This document shows positions 17,818 to 26,666 of a stretch of DNA of 64,000 nt, piece by piece (the first letter of the stretch is position 1; each line of letters begins with the position of its first letter). The position numbers were made by a program, and so were the translations under genes. The stretch is from an uncultured Actinomyces sp. GTDB lineage: Bacteria > Actinomycetota > Actinomycetes > Actinomycetales > Actinomycetaceae. The stretch lies in the NCBI GenBank assembly GCA_938040725.1, contig CALHZX010000090.1:32594-96593 (forward strand), written 5' to 3'. The notes under the pieces are model-generated. The model was not told the origin of the DNA and did no database searches. It saw only the letters and a list, made by a program, of their open reading frames with translations.

Positions 17818-18336
17818 ATGGCCGGAAATGCAGACGTCAGTTACGACGACGACCAGCAGCAAGCAGCTGCACCGAAAGTGACCGAAACCTGGGACGCGGT
17901 GACGGGATCGCGCAAGCATACCGAGGCCCTCGGATCCGCGCAGACATCCACCTTCTGGGGACACGAAGACGGGCCCGCGGACCTACAAGACAGTGCTGCG
18001 GCGATGTTCGAAGCCGTATCCGGACTTCTCGCGAGCGAATCCAACATGCTCAAGACGTTCGAGGCGCAGATGCATGAAGCCATGACCCGCTTCACGGGTG
18101 CGGAATACGACAACCAGCTGGAGTTCAAGAGCACGCAGGCCGACCAGCAGATGCAGGCGATCCGCTCGCAGAACCCGACCGAGTTCACCGCGATGCTTCA
18201 CGCACTCGGTTTGACCCTTGAAGATCTCGGCTCCGCTGCGGATCCACTGATCGCGTCCCCCACTCAATCCGGTGCCGGTTCGGCGGGTGGTTCGGGTAGT
18301 GCACCGACTACGTCCTCAGGCCCGTCGGACTACTGA
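17818..18336 (+). CDS. Small helical protein, EspC-like candidate type VII substrate or chaperone
   Basis: 172 residues from the ATG at 17818, which has TTGGAG eight bases upstream; a longer frame reaches back into the lipoprotein gene and is rejected. No signal peptide. An acidic N-terminus is followed by about 100 helical residues (AAAMFEAVSGLLASESNMLKTF region) and a Ser/Gly/Thr-rich tail ending SGPSDY. Helix-loop-helix character and position right before the Gly-rich substrate candidate resemble WXG100-superfamily partners. No WXG or YxxxD/E motif is visible, so the role is uncertain. Confidence 0.75.
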   Translation: MAGNADVSYDDDQQQAAAPKVTETWDAVTGSRKHTEALGSAQTSTFWGHEDGPADLQDSAAAMFEAVSGLLASESNMLKTFEAQMHEAMTRFTGAEYDNQLEFKSTQADQQMQAIRSQNPTEFTAMLHALGLTLEDLGSAADPLIASPTQSGAGSAGGSGSAPTTSSGPSDY

Positions 18337-18368
18337 ACTGCATAGCTACATATAAGGAGTTTGTCACA

Positions 18369-19958
18369 ATGGTTGCTTCACCGAATTATGAGCGTCTTAA
18401 GGTCTTCATGGAGGCGGCTCGCGCCAACAAGGGGCTTGACGCGTGGGATGGGGATCACGACAAGGCCTTGAAGGGCTTTGATGACGCCGTTGAGCGCCTG
18501 CGCGCCTATCGCGAGAGCCACGGCTTTACCGGCGCGACGGGTAGAGCCATGGATCGATGGGTTGACGCGTCCATCACCCGTATCGAGAAGTATCGGGAGG
18601 GATACGAGCGCGGCTATCACACCTACTCTCGAGGCCGTAACGTGATGGCGATGGCGCTGAGCGAAGCTGAGAAGCTCTCGCCGGACCTCCTCGACGCGAA
18701 CACGGCCGCCATGCGCGACGACCTGCTCGTGTCGGTCCCCTCCAGCGAGCCCGGTACGGGTTTCCGCTTCATGGGCAAGCTCTACACCACCGGCGCCGCC
18801 TACGTCGCCGCCGTCGAAGAGCAGGCGAACGAGCAGCGCGAGGCCGCGGCGAAGCGCATCATCGACATGGTGAACGACCGCACTTTGATGATCAGTGGCA
18901 TCATGAAGGGCCAAATCGCGGACAAGCCCGACGATCAGGGTACCGAATTTAGGGTGTACGAACAGCAGGAGAAGGACAAGAATCCGGGTGGCGGTGGTGA
19001 CGGCACCCAGGGCGGTGGTGGCACCCGTGGCGGTGGCGGTGCTGGTGGTGCTGGCGGCGGTGCTGATTGGGGATACGGTAAGGGCGATGACTTCGGTCGC
19101 GCGGCGGATCGTAGCCCTTCTTCTCCCAACTACCCCGGTGGCTTCGACCAGCCGTGGTGGAGCGAGGCCGACGCTGCCGCGGCCCGCAACCGCATCATTT
19201 CTTCAGGCGCGGTTCCCACGCAGGAGCCCGCCTACGGCGAGGCCGGATCGCGTACGAGCCCCATCACCGATCCCCAGGACCTCATGGGCAGGGATCTGCT
19301 GCACACGCGCGTGAACGGCACGGCCTACCGCAATGGCGTCGTCGGCGGGCATACCCCGGCGCCGCCCGCGGATATGGATCACCCTCTGTGGCGTCTGAAC
19401 GGCGGCGGGGCTTCCGACGCGAGCACCGCGGGACGGCTCGGCGGTGCTGGCGTGCTCGGCGCGGGTGCCCTCGGTATGCGCGGCGCGGCCCGCATGGGGT
19501 CCGGTGGCCTTGGCGCGGGCATGCGCGGCATGACCGGTGGCCTGGGTGGCGCGGGCGCCTCCGCCTTGAAGGTCGGGTCCTACTCCGGGTCGGGTTTTGG
19601 CTCCTACAATCCTCCTCCGGGTGCGAACGGCCTGGCCGGTTCCGGGGCGGGCGCGTCGGGCGCGACGGGCGTTGCCGGTTCCACCGGGGCGAACGGTGGC
19701 GCGGCTGGTACCGCCGGTGCCGCGGGCAAGGGTGGCTCGGGTTCGGGCTTTATGGGTGCGGGCGCGGGTGCCGGTGCGGGCGCGGGTAAGCAGGACAAGA
19801 AGGGTCGCAAGCGTCAGTACGTCGCCTTCAAGTTCGAGGACGACGAGGACGATCTGCCCGTCGGCTACGTCAACCCCATGTCCCAGACCTACGGGTCTGA
19901 CACGACCATCACCCCGGCCAAGCGCACGGACGACGGATGGGATCCGCGCCAATGGTGA
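18369..19958 (+). CDS. Gly-rich, PPE/EspB-like candidate type VII secreted protein
   Basis: 529 residues, no signal peptide. Residues 1-205 are long helices, like the helical N-terminal domains of PPE and EspB proteins. At their end stands Y197-E-Q-Q-E201, matching the YxxxD/E export signal. A Gly-rich segment follows (about 209-235), then a region with several Trp/Pro motifs, and a second Gly/Ala-rich stretch (about 355-475). The C-terminus is acidic then aromatic (DDGWDPRQW). AAGGAG precedes the start. Its stop overlaps the downstream subtilase start, linking substrate and protease translation. Secretion is inferred from motif and context. Confidence 0.8.
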   Translation: MVASPNYERLKVFMEAARANKGLDAWDGDHDKALKGFDDAVERLRAYRESHGFTGATGRAMDRWVDASITRIEKYREGYERGYHTYSRGRNVMAMALSEAEKLSPDLLDANTAAMRDDLLVSVPSSEPGTGFRFMGKLYTTGAAYVAAVEEQANEQREAAAKRIIDMVNDRTLMISGIMKGQIADKPDDQGTEFRVYEQQEKDKNPGGGGDGTQGGGGTRGGGGAGGAGGGADWGYGKGDDFGRAADRSPSSPNYPGGFDQPWWSEADAAAARNRIISSGAVPTQEPAYGEAGSRTSPITDPQDLMGRDLLHTRVNGTAYRNGVVGGHTPAPPADMDHPLWRLNGGGASDASTAGRLGGAGVLGAGALGMRGAARMGSGGLGAGMRGMTGGLGGAGASALKVGSYSGSGFGSYNPPPGANGLAGSGAGASGATGVAGSTGANGGAAGTAGAAGKGGSGSGFMGAGAGAGAGAGKQDKKGRKRQYVAFKFEDDEDDLPVGYVNPMSQTYGSDTTITPAKRTDDGWDPRQW

Positions 19959-21172
19959 GCTTGTCTTTTCACGCCGTGCCCCGTTCTCCCTTCTCGTTCG
20001 TGGTTAGGGCGGGGCGCGCCGCGCGCGCCCTGACCACCATCGCCTCCGCCCTGGCCCTAGCCGCTGGCGCCCTCACCCTGGCACCCGCCCCGGCCCACGC
20101 GGATGGCGCGGTGCCCTCACAGGAGTACTTCTCCTACTACCACTTCGACACCGCACGCGCGAAAGGATACACCGGTAAGGGTGTCACGATTGCCGTCATC
20201 GACGGTCCGGTCGATACGAGTAACCCGGCCCTCAAGGGGGCGAACATCACTGATAAGAGCCGCTGCACCATCCAAGACTCACCTGAGGGGATCCGCCATG
20301 GTACTGACATGGCGATCATCCTGGTCTCCCCCATCACGGGCGTGGCACCCGACGCAACCCTGTACACCTACCAGGCCTCCACCGCTGGGACAATATCGAA
20401 CGGCTCATGCGACTCCAAACGGGGCCGGCTCAACACCGTTTCCGCTCTCATTAACCAGGCCGTCGAAGACGGCGCCCAATTCATTTCGGTCTCCCAAAGC
20501 GTCTCCGAAGTTTCCTTCGAGCTCAAATGGGCCATCACCAACGCGATCACCAAGGGCGTCATCATCGTCGCCGCGGCCGGAAACGAGGCACTCCCAGACA
20601 ACACCACATATCTGGGCAGGTACTCCGGTGTCGTCGGCGTGTCCGCCATCAACAGTGACGGCACCTTCGCCTCCTATTCCAACTGGGCCGATGGTATGGT
20701 CACCGCCGCCTTCGGCGGACCATACACCACGTACGACGTGAACACAGGGGAGCCGGTCACCGTTCAAGGCACCTCCATATCCACCCCACTCGTGGCCGGC
20801 ATGTTGGCCCTCGCGCGCCAAAAGTGGCCCGACGCCACTGCCAACCAGATCCTCCAGCTCCTGGTCCACACCGGCCTGAACCCCAACCACGACTGGAATG
20901 AGTACACGGGCTACGGCGCCATCGATGGTGGTGCACTGGTCAACACAGATCCCTCGCAGTACCCCGACGAGAACCCCATCATCCAAAAGGGCTATGGTTC
21001 TGAGCCCACCGCGCAGGAGGTTCAGGACTACATCGACGGAGTCGCAGGATCCTTACAGATAGCCTCCTTCCCCGATACCTACGTCTACCGCGGAGCTGAC
21101 GAAGCACCCCTCCACCTCCGCGGGGCCCAAACCGTCCACCTGGGAACCAGCCCCCGCTACCACCGGAAGTGA
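19952..21172 (+). CDS. Soluble mycosin-like subtilisin-family serine protease (paralogue 3)
   Basis: 406 residues from the ATG at 19952, which overlaps the preceding TGA; GTG at 19955 is an alternative. Signal peptide core about 28-45, likely cut after AHA. Triad: Asp84 (AVIDGPVD), His116 (IRHGTDM) and Ser275 (QGTSISTP), with Asn in AAGNEA. It keeps HGT, unlike paralogues 1 and 2. The tail reads YRGADEA, then HLGTSPRYHRK. Two cysteines (SRCTI, GSCDS) match those of the paralogues. It is coupled to the Gly-rich substrate candidate. Its signal-peptide coding region carries one copy of a 53-bp repeat found again just downstream of the gene. Confidence 0.88.
   Translation: MVSLSFHAVPRSPFSFVVRAGRAARALTTIASALALAAGALTLAPAPAHADGAVPSQEYFSYYHFDTARAKGYTGKGVTIAVIDGPVDTSNPALKGANITDKSRCTIQDSPEGIRHGTDMAIILVSPITGVAPDATLYTYQASTAGTISNGSCDSKRGRLNTVSALINQAVEDGAQFISVSQSVSEVSFELKWAITNAITKGVIIVAAAGNEALPDNTTYLGRYSGVVGVSAINSDGTFASYSNWADGMVTAAFGGPYTTYDVNTGEPVTVQGTSISTPLVAGMLALARQKWPDATANQILQLLVHTGLNPNHDWNEYTGYGAIDGGALVNTDPSQYPDENPIIQKGYGSEPTAQEVQDYIDGVAGSLQIASFPDTYVYRGADEAPLHLRGAQTVHLGTSPRYHRK
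19970..20022 (+). repeat. 53-bp direct repeat, copy A (inside the subtilase signal-peptide region)
   Basis: 49 of 53 bases match copy B at 21199-21251. The shared core is CCCCGTTCTCCCTTCTCG, continuing to GCGGGGCGCGCCGC. Copy A encodes the residues around RSPFSFVVRAGRAA. Confidence 0.85.
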
Positions 21173-21198
21173 CCATGACACTCGCGCGAACCACCGCG

Positions 21199-21251
21199 CA
21201 CCCCGCGCCCCGTTCTCCCTTCTCGTTCGTGGGGAGGGCGGGGCGCGCCGC
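21199..21251 (+). repeat. 53-bp direct repeat, copy B (intergenic relic)
   Basis: Matches copy A with four mismatches and no gaps. On the plus strand it can still be read as APRSPFSFVGRAGRAA, nearly the paralogue 3 signal region, but the frame then continues with no protease sequence. Looks like the 5' remnant of a lost paralogue. Confidence 0.8.
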
Positions 21252-21259
21252 ATCACCCA

Positions 21260-22489
21260 CTACTTCTTCTTACGCTTCGTCTTCTGCGTCGTCTGTTGCG
21301 TCGACTTCTTGTGGTAACGCGGACTCGTCCCCAGGTGCGTCGGGTACGTGCTGTCGCGGCTGACGACGAGGCGTTCATCGAGGCCCCGGTACTGGTAGGA
21401 GTTATCGTTCAGGATGACGCGCGGATCCACGACGCCGTCCTTGTAGTCCTGCACGTCCTGGCGGCTCGGCACCGTGTTCTCGCCCTTGTCCATGAAGGGA
21501 TTCTCATCCGGGAAGGACATCGGAGAAGTCGTGAGCAACGCGTACACGTCAAGCGCGCCATAGCCGGTGTACGGGTTCCACTGGCCACCGTTTCCGCCCA
21601 CGCCGGTACGCGCCAGGCCCTGCATGATCTGATTACCGCTCGCACCTGGCCAGCGCTCCATCGACAGCGCCAGCGAACCCGCGACGAGGGGTGCCGCAAA
21701 AGAAGTCCCCCACCAATAACCGCGCTCCTGCGACACGCCGGAGCGCACGTACGGGCGCGCCAGGGCCGCCGTCGACACGGGGCTCCCCCAGTTCGAATAG
21801 TCCGTGATAACGCCGTTGCGCTCGATCGCGGCCACGCCCACGACGCCACCCCACGCGGGCAGCCAGTCCTTCGAATCGCGGGTCGAATCGTTGCCGACAC
21901 TGGCAACCACCGGGACTTCTTGCGCAACCGCTCGCGCCAGAGCCCAGCGCATACCCTCGTAAGTACTGGGGTAACTCGCTGACGTCGTGATCACGTCCAC
22001 ACCGTCGTTCAGCGCAGTCTCAATAAGAACCGAGAGGTCGGAATAGCCTCGCAAAAACTCGCCAATCGCACAGTCGGACCCAGTCCAATCGCCCGCAAAG
22101 GACAGCACGTATGCACGCAGCGTCGCGCCCGGCGCAATCCCGAACTGGGGCGAGACAATCTCTTGGGCAATGACCGTCCCGTGGTCCCAATACTTATCCT
22201 GAGAATTAACCTGGCAGGGACGGTAGATGTCGATGTCGGCGCCCGCCAACTCGGGAATGCCCGTGTTCACCGGCCCATCGATGAGGCCAATCGTCTTGCC
22301 CTTACCCGTAATCCCCGAGTTCCGTATCGTGTCCAGGTAGTAGTAGGAGTAGAAAGGCTCCTCATTCGCTCCGATCGCACTATCAGCAGAGGCCGGAGCC
22401 GCGGGAACCACCAGAGCCGTGAGCATGAGCGCCCCGGCCACACCGACACCTGTGCCACGCCGCGCGACGCGACCGAACACATGCTTCAT
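21260..22489 (-). CDS. Soluble mycosin-like subtilisin-family serine protease (paralogue 4)
   Basis: 409 residues from the ATG at 22489 (AAAGGAA seven bases upstream); a start six codons earlier is possible. Signal peptide core about 14-30, likely cut after ASA. Triad: Asp71 (GLIDGPVN), His103 (WDHGTVIAQ) and Ser263 (GTSFAAP), Asn in SVGNDS. The second catalytic-loop Asp is Asn (PVNTG). The tail YRGLDER and HLGTSPRYH is followed by an extra basic end (KTKRKKK). Cysteine pair conserved (RPCQV, SDCAIG). It faces paralogue 3 tail to tail and lies downstream of the kinase operon in the same direction. Confidence 0.88.
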   Translation of the reverse strand: MKHVFGRVARRGTGVGVAGALMLTALVVPAAPASADSAIGANEEPFYSYYYLDTIRNSGITGKGKTIGLIDGPVNTGIPELAGADIDIYRPCQVNSQDKYWDHGTVIAQEIVSPQFGIAPGATLRAYVLSFAGDWTGSDCAIGEFLRGYSDLSVLIETALNDGVDVITTSASYPSTYEGMRWALARAVAQEVPVVASVGNDSTRDSKDWLPAWGGVVGVAAIERNGVITDYSNWGSPVSTAALARPYVRSGVSQERGYWWGTSFAAPLVAGSLALSMERWPGASGNQIMQGLARTGVGGNGGQWNPYTGYGALDVYALLTTSPMSFPDENPFMDKGENTVPSRQDVQDYKDGVVDPRVILNDNSYQYRGLDERLVVSRDSTYPTHLGTSPRYHKKSTQQTTQKTKRKKK

Positions 22490-22590
22490 CACTATTCCTT
22501 TCGCCACGCACCCCGGCGGCGCGCAACACGTCAGTCTACCATCCGGTCATGCGCGCGAGCATGAAGATCCAACTGCCCCGCCACCGTTCC

Positions 22591-24108
22591 TCACGGCACC
22601 GTGACACACTGGGTGACGGGTGCCGATTCGCGGCCCGTGGCCTCCACGACGACGCTCACCGTCAGACAGTTCTCACCGCTGACCGCTGTCGTCGTCAGAC
22701 TGTTGCGACGCATCGTCTCAGCGACCACGGCCTCGCCAGGGCGTGTCAGCAGATACTTAAAAGCCAACTCCGCGGCCTGGTACTGCCCCTGCTGGGGAAT
22801 ATCCCAGCCCCACCGGATCTCTTTCCCATTCGGCGTCGCGGTGAGCCCCGTGACCGCCTGCGGAGGAGCCACGCTCGTATCCGTCCCCTGGCTGGCGCCG
22901 CTCAGGGACCCGCCCGTCGCCTCGGCGCTCGGCGTTGCCCCGCCGCTACCGCCGCCCAGGTGAACGCTGTGCCCGCCGCCGGTCAGCATCGCGACCACCA
23001 GGCCCGCGGTCGCCAGCACCATGACGAGCGCAAGAACCGGCAGCACCCACGCGGGACGCTTCGACTCCCCCTCGACCAAGCCGGTCCTGCCCGTCGTCGA
23101 GTTGCCCGCCCAGGCCTCGTTCGACGAGGGCTGTGCACCATCCGCGAAACTACCGCGCCGGGTGCGCGTACGCTCCGCATCGAGGGCCACCGGGGAGGGC
23201 GCGGACAGCGCCGAGGCGGGCGCACTCGAAGAAGCGACGACGCTCAGCTTCATCTCCGTGACCGGGCGATGCATCTCGCGCTCGATCGTCTGCAACGCGT
23301 AGCCGAGGGCCGCCGCCGAACCGAAACGCTGCTCAGGATCCAGACTCATCGCGCGGCGAACGATAGCCGTCACCGCCTCGGGCACGCCCGGACGGTCGAT
23401 GCGCGACACACGGCCACGGGCCACGCGCTGGGCCACTGCCTGAGCAGAGTTATCCCCGTCAACCACCTCAAAGGGCGAACGACCCATCAGCAGCGTCCAC
23501 AGGGTCGCACCCAGCGCCCACACGTCCTGCGTCGGGTGAGCGCGAGCCGTACCCGCGATCTGCTCCGGGGGCGCCCACATCACCGAGAACCCGTCACGAC
23601 CCCCGCGCGGATCCGTCCCCACCGGCTCCGAGACACCAAAATCCGTGAGCACCGGTGACCCATACGCGTTAATCATGATGTTGCTGGGCTTAATGTCGCG
23701 GTGCACGTAGCCCGCGCGATGCAGCATCTCCGCGCCACCGCACATGCGGATGATCATGGACAGGGCGCGGTCCGTCGCCATCGGATTTGCGCGTACCTGG
23801 TCGAGGATGTTCGCGACGGGGCAATACTCCATCACCAGGTACGGGCGACCGTCCGGCATGCGGCCCGCCCCGTAGAGCTGGGCGACAGCCGGGTGACCCG
23901 ACACGAGAGCCATCACGTCCGCCTCGCGGGCAATACCGGCCTCGCCGTCCGCCCCACGATCACGCCGGGCAACCTTCACGGCCACCTCTCGGCTGGGCAG
24001 CTCCTGGCGGCACAGGAACACGTCCGCGAAACCACCCGACCCCAGCGGCCGGATCCACTGGTATCCCGGCAGCACCGGGATCATCCCGACGCGAGCGCCG
24101 CTCTCCAT
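22591..24108 (-). CDS. Membrane Ser/Thr protein kinase of the PFNA-like cluster
   Basis: 505 residues. Kinase domain about 12-275: Gly-rich loop GSGGFADV, VAIK-type Lys in REVAVKVARR, catalytic HRDIKPSN, DFG in LTDFGVSE and an APE-like APPEQ. A basic/Ser-rich juxtamembrane segment, one membrane helix (about 355-377) and an external domain with fibronectin III-like sequence (VTGLTATPNGKEIRWGW) follow. No PASTA repeats, so it is not PknB of the cell-division cluster. It overlaps the transglutaminase-like gene by one base (TGATG). In Bifidobacterium a kinase (Pkb2) accompanies fn3, duf58 and tgm genes; this is the likely equivalent. Confidence 0.9.
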   Translation of the reverse strand: MESGARVGMIPVLPGYQWIRPLGSGGFADVFLCRQELPSREVAVKVARRDRGADGEAGIAREADVMALVSGHPAVAQLYGAGRMPDGRPYLVMEYCPVANILDQVRANPMATDRALSMIIRMCGGAEMLHRAGYVHRDIKPSNIMINAYGSPVLTDFGVSEPVGTDPRGGRDGFSVMWAPPEQIAGTARAHPTQDVWALGATLWTLLMGRSPFEVVDGDNSAQAVAQRVARGRVSRIDRPGVPEAVTAIVRRAMSLDPEQRFGSAAALGYALQTIEREMHRPVTEMKLSVVASSSAPASALSAPSPVALDAERTRTRRGSFADGAQPSSNEAWAGNSTTGRTGLVEGESKRPAWVLPVLALVMVLATAGLVVAMLTGGGHSVHLGGGSGGATPSAEATGGSLSGASQGTDTSVAPPQAVTGLTATPNGKEIRWGWDIPQQGQYQAAELAFKYLLTRPGEAVVAETMRRNSLTTTAVSGENCLTVSVVVEATGRESAPVTQCVTVP

Positions 24109-26666
24109 CAGCGTGTTCCTTTCCTACGACCCATACGCCCCGTCAACGGCCGACGCTTCACCCCAGATGCGGCGGCCGCCTGGCGGCGCGCACGGCGGCG
24201 CCAGCGCAACGACTTCAGCGACAGCGCATAACGCAGCCGCGCGAACGGGGAGACCGAGGCCGCCCACTCGCGGCGCAGCTCATCCACGTCCTCCCACGCC
24301 TGCTTCGCATCCTCAGGGCGTGCGCCGCCCGCGGCAAAGTCCGCGACATCCGCGCGACGCGCCACGGTGACCGGGCGGGGAACCGTGCCCGAGAACAGCG
24401 ACCAGCCGGGCACGCGCACGTCGCTAGCCGAGGCCTTGGCGGGCTTGCGGGACTTCGCCGCCCCCGCCTCGTCGTCCTCAGATTTGTCAGGCGTCCACTG
24501 CGAAGCCAACGCCCACGCGACCTCCTGACGGGTCAGGTGCGGCTCCACCACGAGGCCTGAATCGATCGCCGTATCCACCAGCTCATCCCACGAACCGCGC
24601 ACCGACTCGGCGGCCTGCGCGCCGCGGCGGGCCTTGCGGCGGCGAGACTTCGCTAGCAGCACCGCCAGAACCGGACCGACCAGCAAGAACAGGAACACGG
24701 ACACCGTCCCGATAGCCATCCACGGGATGTGCAGGCCGTTCGGATCGTGCGGGTCCGTCGCCTGGTCGCGGGTGGCCGGAGGCAGCTCGACCGGCTGTTC
24801 CGGGGGTTCCGGCGGCTGCAAAACCTGCGGCTTGGGCACAGACTTCGGCTTGTTCACCTGCGTCGTGGGCTGCTGATCGCGCGGAGGCGTCGGGTCGAAG
24901 GTCGCCCAGCCCACGCCGGGGAACTCGACCTCGACCCACGCGTGCATGTCCGAGCCCGTCAGGTCGACACCGCCCGACGTCCCCTCACGGTAGGCACCCA
25001 TGACGACGCGGGCGTTAATCCCCTGCGAGTGCAGCATGAGCGCCATGAGCGTCGCGTACTGCTCGTCGTCGCCCACCAGCGCCTCGGCGCTGATCATGCG
25101 CTCAATACGATCCTGGGAGGAACCGGGGCGCGAGTTAATCGTGTCGTCGTTCGAGTAAAAGCCGTCCGTGTGCAGGTAGCTCTCGATGGCGCGGGCCTTT
25201 TCCAGGTCCGAGCGCGCGCTCGTCGTGTGCTCCGATGCCAGGGAATCCACATCCTTGGGCACATTTGTGTCCGTGCCCGTGTAGCGGGCCGCATCCACGC
25301 TGGCAAACTCCGAATCCTCGTGATCGCGCGGCATCGTCGTGCTCAGCGAATAGTTGAACTGGCCCGTCGGCCCCGTCGTCAGGGCGGTCTCCGCCCACAG
25401 GTCGTAGTTCAAGCCCTTCTGCTGCTCGGCAGCGCCCGGGTCGGAAGGCTCAAAACGCAGCACCGATACCTCGCCAAACGTCGGCACCCACGGGCCCAAG
25501 AGCTGCGAGGTAGACACCGAAGCCTGCTCTCCCGCCGTTTCGGCGCTGCGTCCCGGGATCGTGGACCCGACGCGGCGGTACCCAGCGGTACCATCAGCGT
25601 TGTTCGTCACACCCATGCCGAACGTCGTTCCGTCGTACACCTCCATCGCGCCCAGGCGCACGCGCGCCCCCTTGGGCAGATTGGACACGCGGATCAGGGA
25701 TTCGTCCTCCAGATCCTTGTTGTAGTGGCGGTAACTGGACAGCGGAGAGGGATACTCGCGCGCATCCACGGGCGGTTCCACGACGTCACGGCCCACAACG
25801 CGATCCGAGGCCGTGGGGCCCAGCAGGGATTCCGCGGGGAGGGCGGCCGCGACCATCACGCCCACCATCAGGGCACCCATGCCCACGCGCCACCACACGT
25901 GCACGACCTGACGCGACGAGCCACCCATCGTCGTGGATGCAGTGGTCGACAACGCGGACATGCCGATCACGATGTCGGCGCCCATGCGGGCACGGCCAAT
26001 CGCCGACGCCCACGCCCACCACACGATCAGGCCAACCCACCACGCGATAACGAGGAGGGACGAGGGCGCCTCGTGCGTGGGCCCCCACACGATCGCAATC
26101 ACTCCGGCGAGAATCAGCGGCAGGGACCCCCACATGGGACGCCCGTACCGTACCGTGACGACCCCCGCCGCAACCGAGCACACGAGGCACGTCATCCACG
26201 GGACCATCGCCGGACCAACATAGGAACCGGCAGGAGGCGTCAGCGTCAGAAGATCCTTCCAGGCCTCGACCGAACCGATCACCAGCGTCTGGAGAGTGCG
26301 CGACGTGGGAACCACGACCCACCGGGTCGTGTCTCGCAGGGCTGCCGCCCCGCCCAACAGGAAGTGAGCCGCGACGACGGAAGCCACAATCGACAGCAGG
26401 TCCCAACGCAACTTCGCCGCCGCCCACGCGAGAGCGAGGCCGGTCGCCACGCCTGAAAGCGCCGCGATCACACCCTGACCGCCACCAAAGACGGACTCGA
26501 ACTGTACCACCGGGCCAGTGAACAGAACGGCAAGAATCAGGAGGGACCACGCGGGCATGGCGGCGCGGTGCACCGAGCCACCCATGGTGGTTTCCTGGGC
26601 AGCGGGGCGGCGGGAGAGACGCGGCGGAGGAGCCGGACGCGAGGCGTTGCGAGCAGGAGTACTCAC
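24108..26666 (-). CDS. TgpA-like membrane protein with transglutaminase-fold domain, catalytic Cys replaced
   Basis: 852 residues from GTG at 26666, overlapping the DUF58 stop as GTGA. About seven membrane helices in residues 35-290, an external transglutaminase-like core (about 480-600), a further helix near 650, and a cytosolic DUF4129-like tail. The usual GDCEHFA-type nucleophile motif reads GDDEQYAT, so Asp534 stands where Cys is expected. His575 (DMHAWVEVEF) and Asp591 (FDPTPP) remain. The domain is therefore probably non-catalytic as a transglutaminase or uses another chemistry. It belongs to the DUF58-TgpA pair typical of this operon type. Confidence 0.88.
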   Translation of the reverse strand: MSTPARNASRPAPPPRLSRRPAAQETTMGGSVHRAAMPAWSLLILAVLFTGPVVQFESVFGGGQGVIAALSGVATGLALAWAAAKLRWDLLSIVASVVAAHFLLGGAAALRDTTRWVVVPTSRTLQTLVIGSVEAWKDLLTLTPPAGSYVGPAMVPWMTCLVCSVAAGVVTVRYGRPMWGSLPLILAGVIAIVWGPTHEAPSSLLVIAWWVGLIVWWAWASAIGRARMGADIVIGMSALSTTASTTMGGSSRQVVHVWWRVGMGALMVGVMVAAALPAESLLGPTASDRVVGRDVVEPPVDAREYPSPLSSYRHYNKDLEDESLIRVSNLPKGARVRLGAMEVYDGTTFGMGVTNNADGTAGYRRVGSTIPGRSAETAGEQASVSTSQLLGPWVPTFGEVSVLRFEPSDPGAAEQQKGLNYDLWAETALTTGPTGQFNYSLSTTMPRDHEDSEFASVDAARYTGTDTNVPKDVDSLASEHTTSARSDLEKARAIESYLHTDGFYSNDDTINSRPGSSQDRIERMISAEALVGDDEQYATLMALMLHSQGINARVVMGAYREGTSGGVDLTGSDMHAWVEVEFPGVGWATFDPTPPRDQQPTTQVNKPKSVPKPQVLQPPEPPEQPVELPPATRDQATDPHDPNGLHIPWMAIGTVSVFLFLLVGPVLAVLLAKSRRRKARRGAQAAESVRGSWDELVDTAIDSGLVVEPHLTRQEVAWALASQWTPDKSEDDEAGAAKSRKPAKASASDVRVPGWSLFSGTVPRPVTVARRADVADFAAGGARPEDAKQAWEDVDELRREWAASVSPFARLRYALSLKSLRWRRRARRQAAAASGVKRRPLTGRMGRRKGTR

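Noticed and set aside
21169..21363. 64-codon frame beginning near repeat copy B
   Set aside because: Only its first third resembles the subtilase signal region; the rest is antisense to paralogue 4, so it is treated as a relic and not a gene.
1..22507. An eccE gene or a second eccB in the secretion island
   Set aside because: None found; absence of eccE is usual outside mycobacteria.
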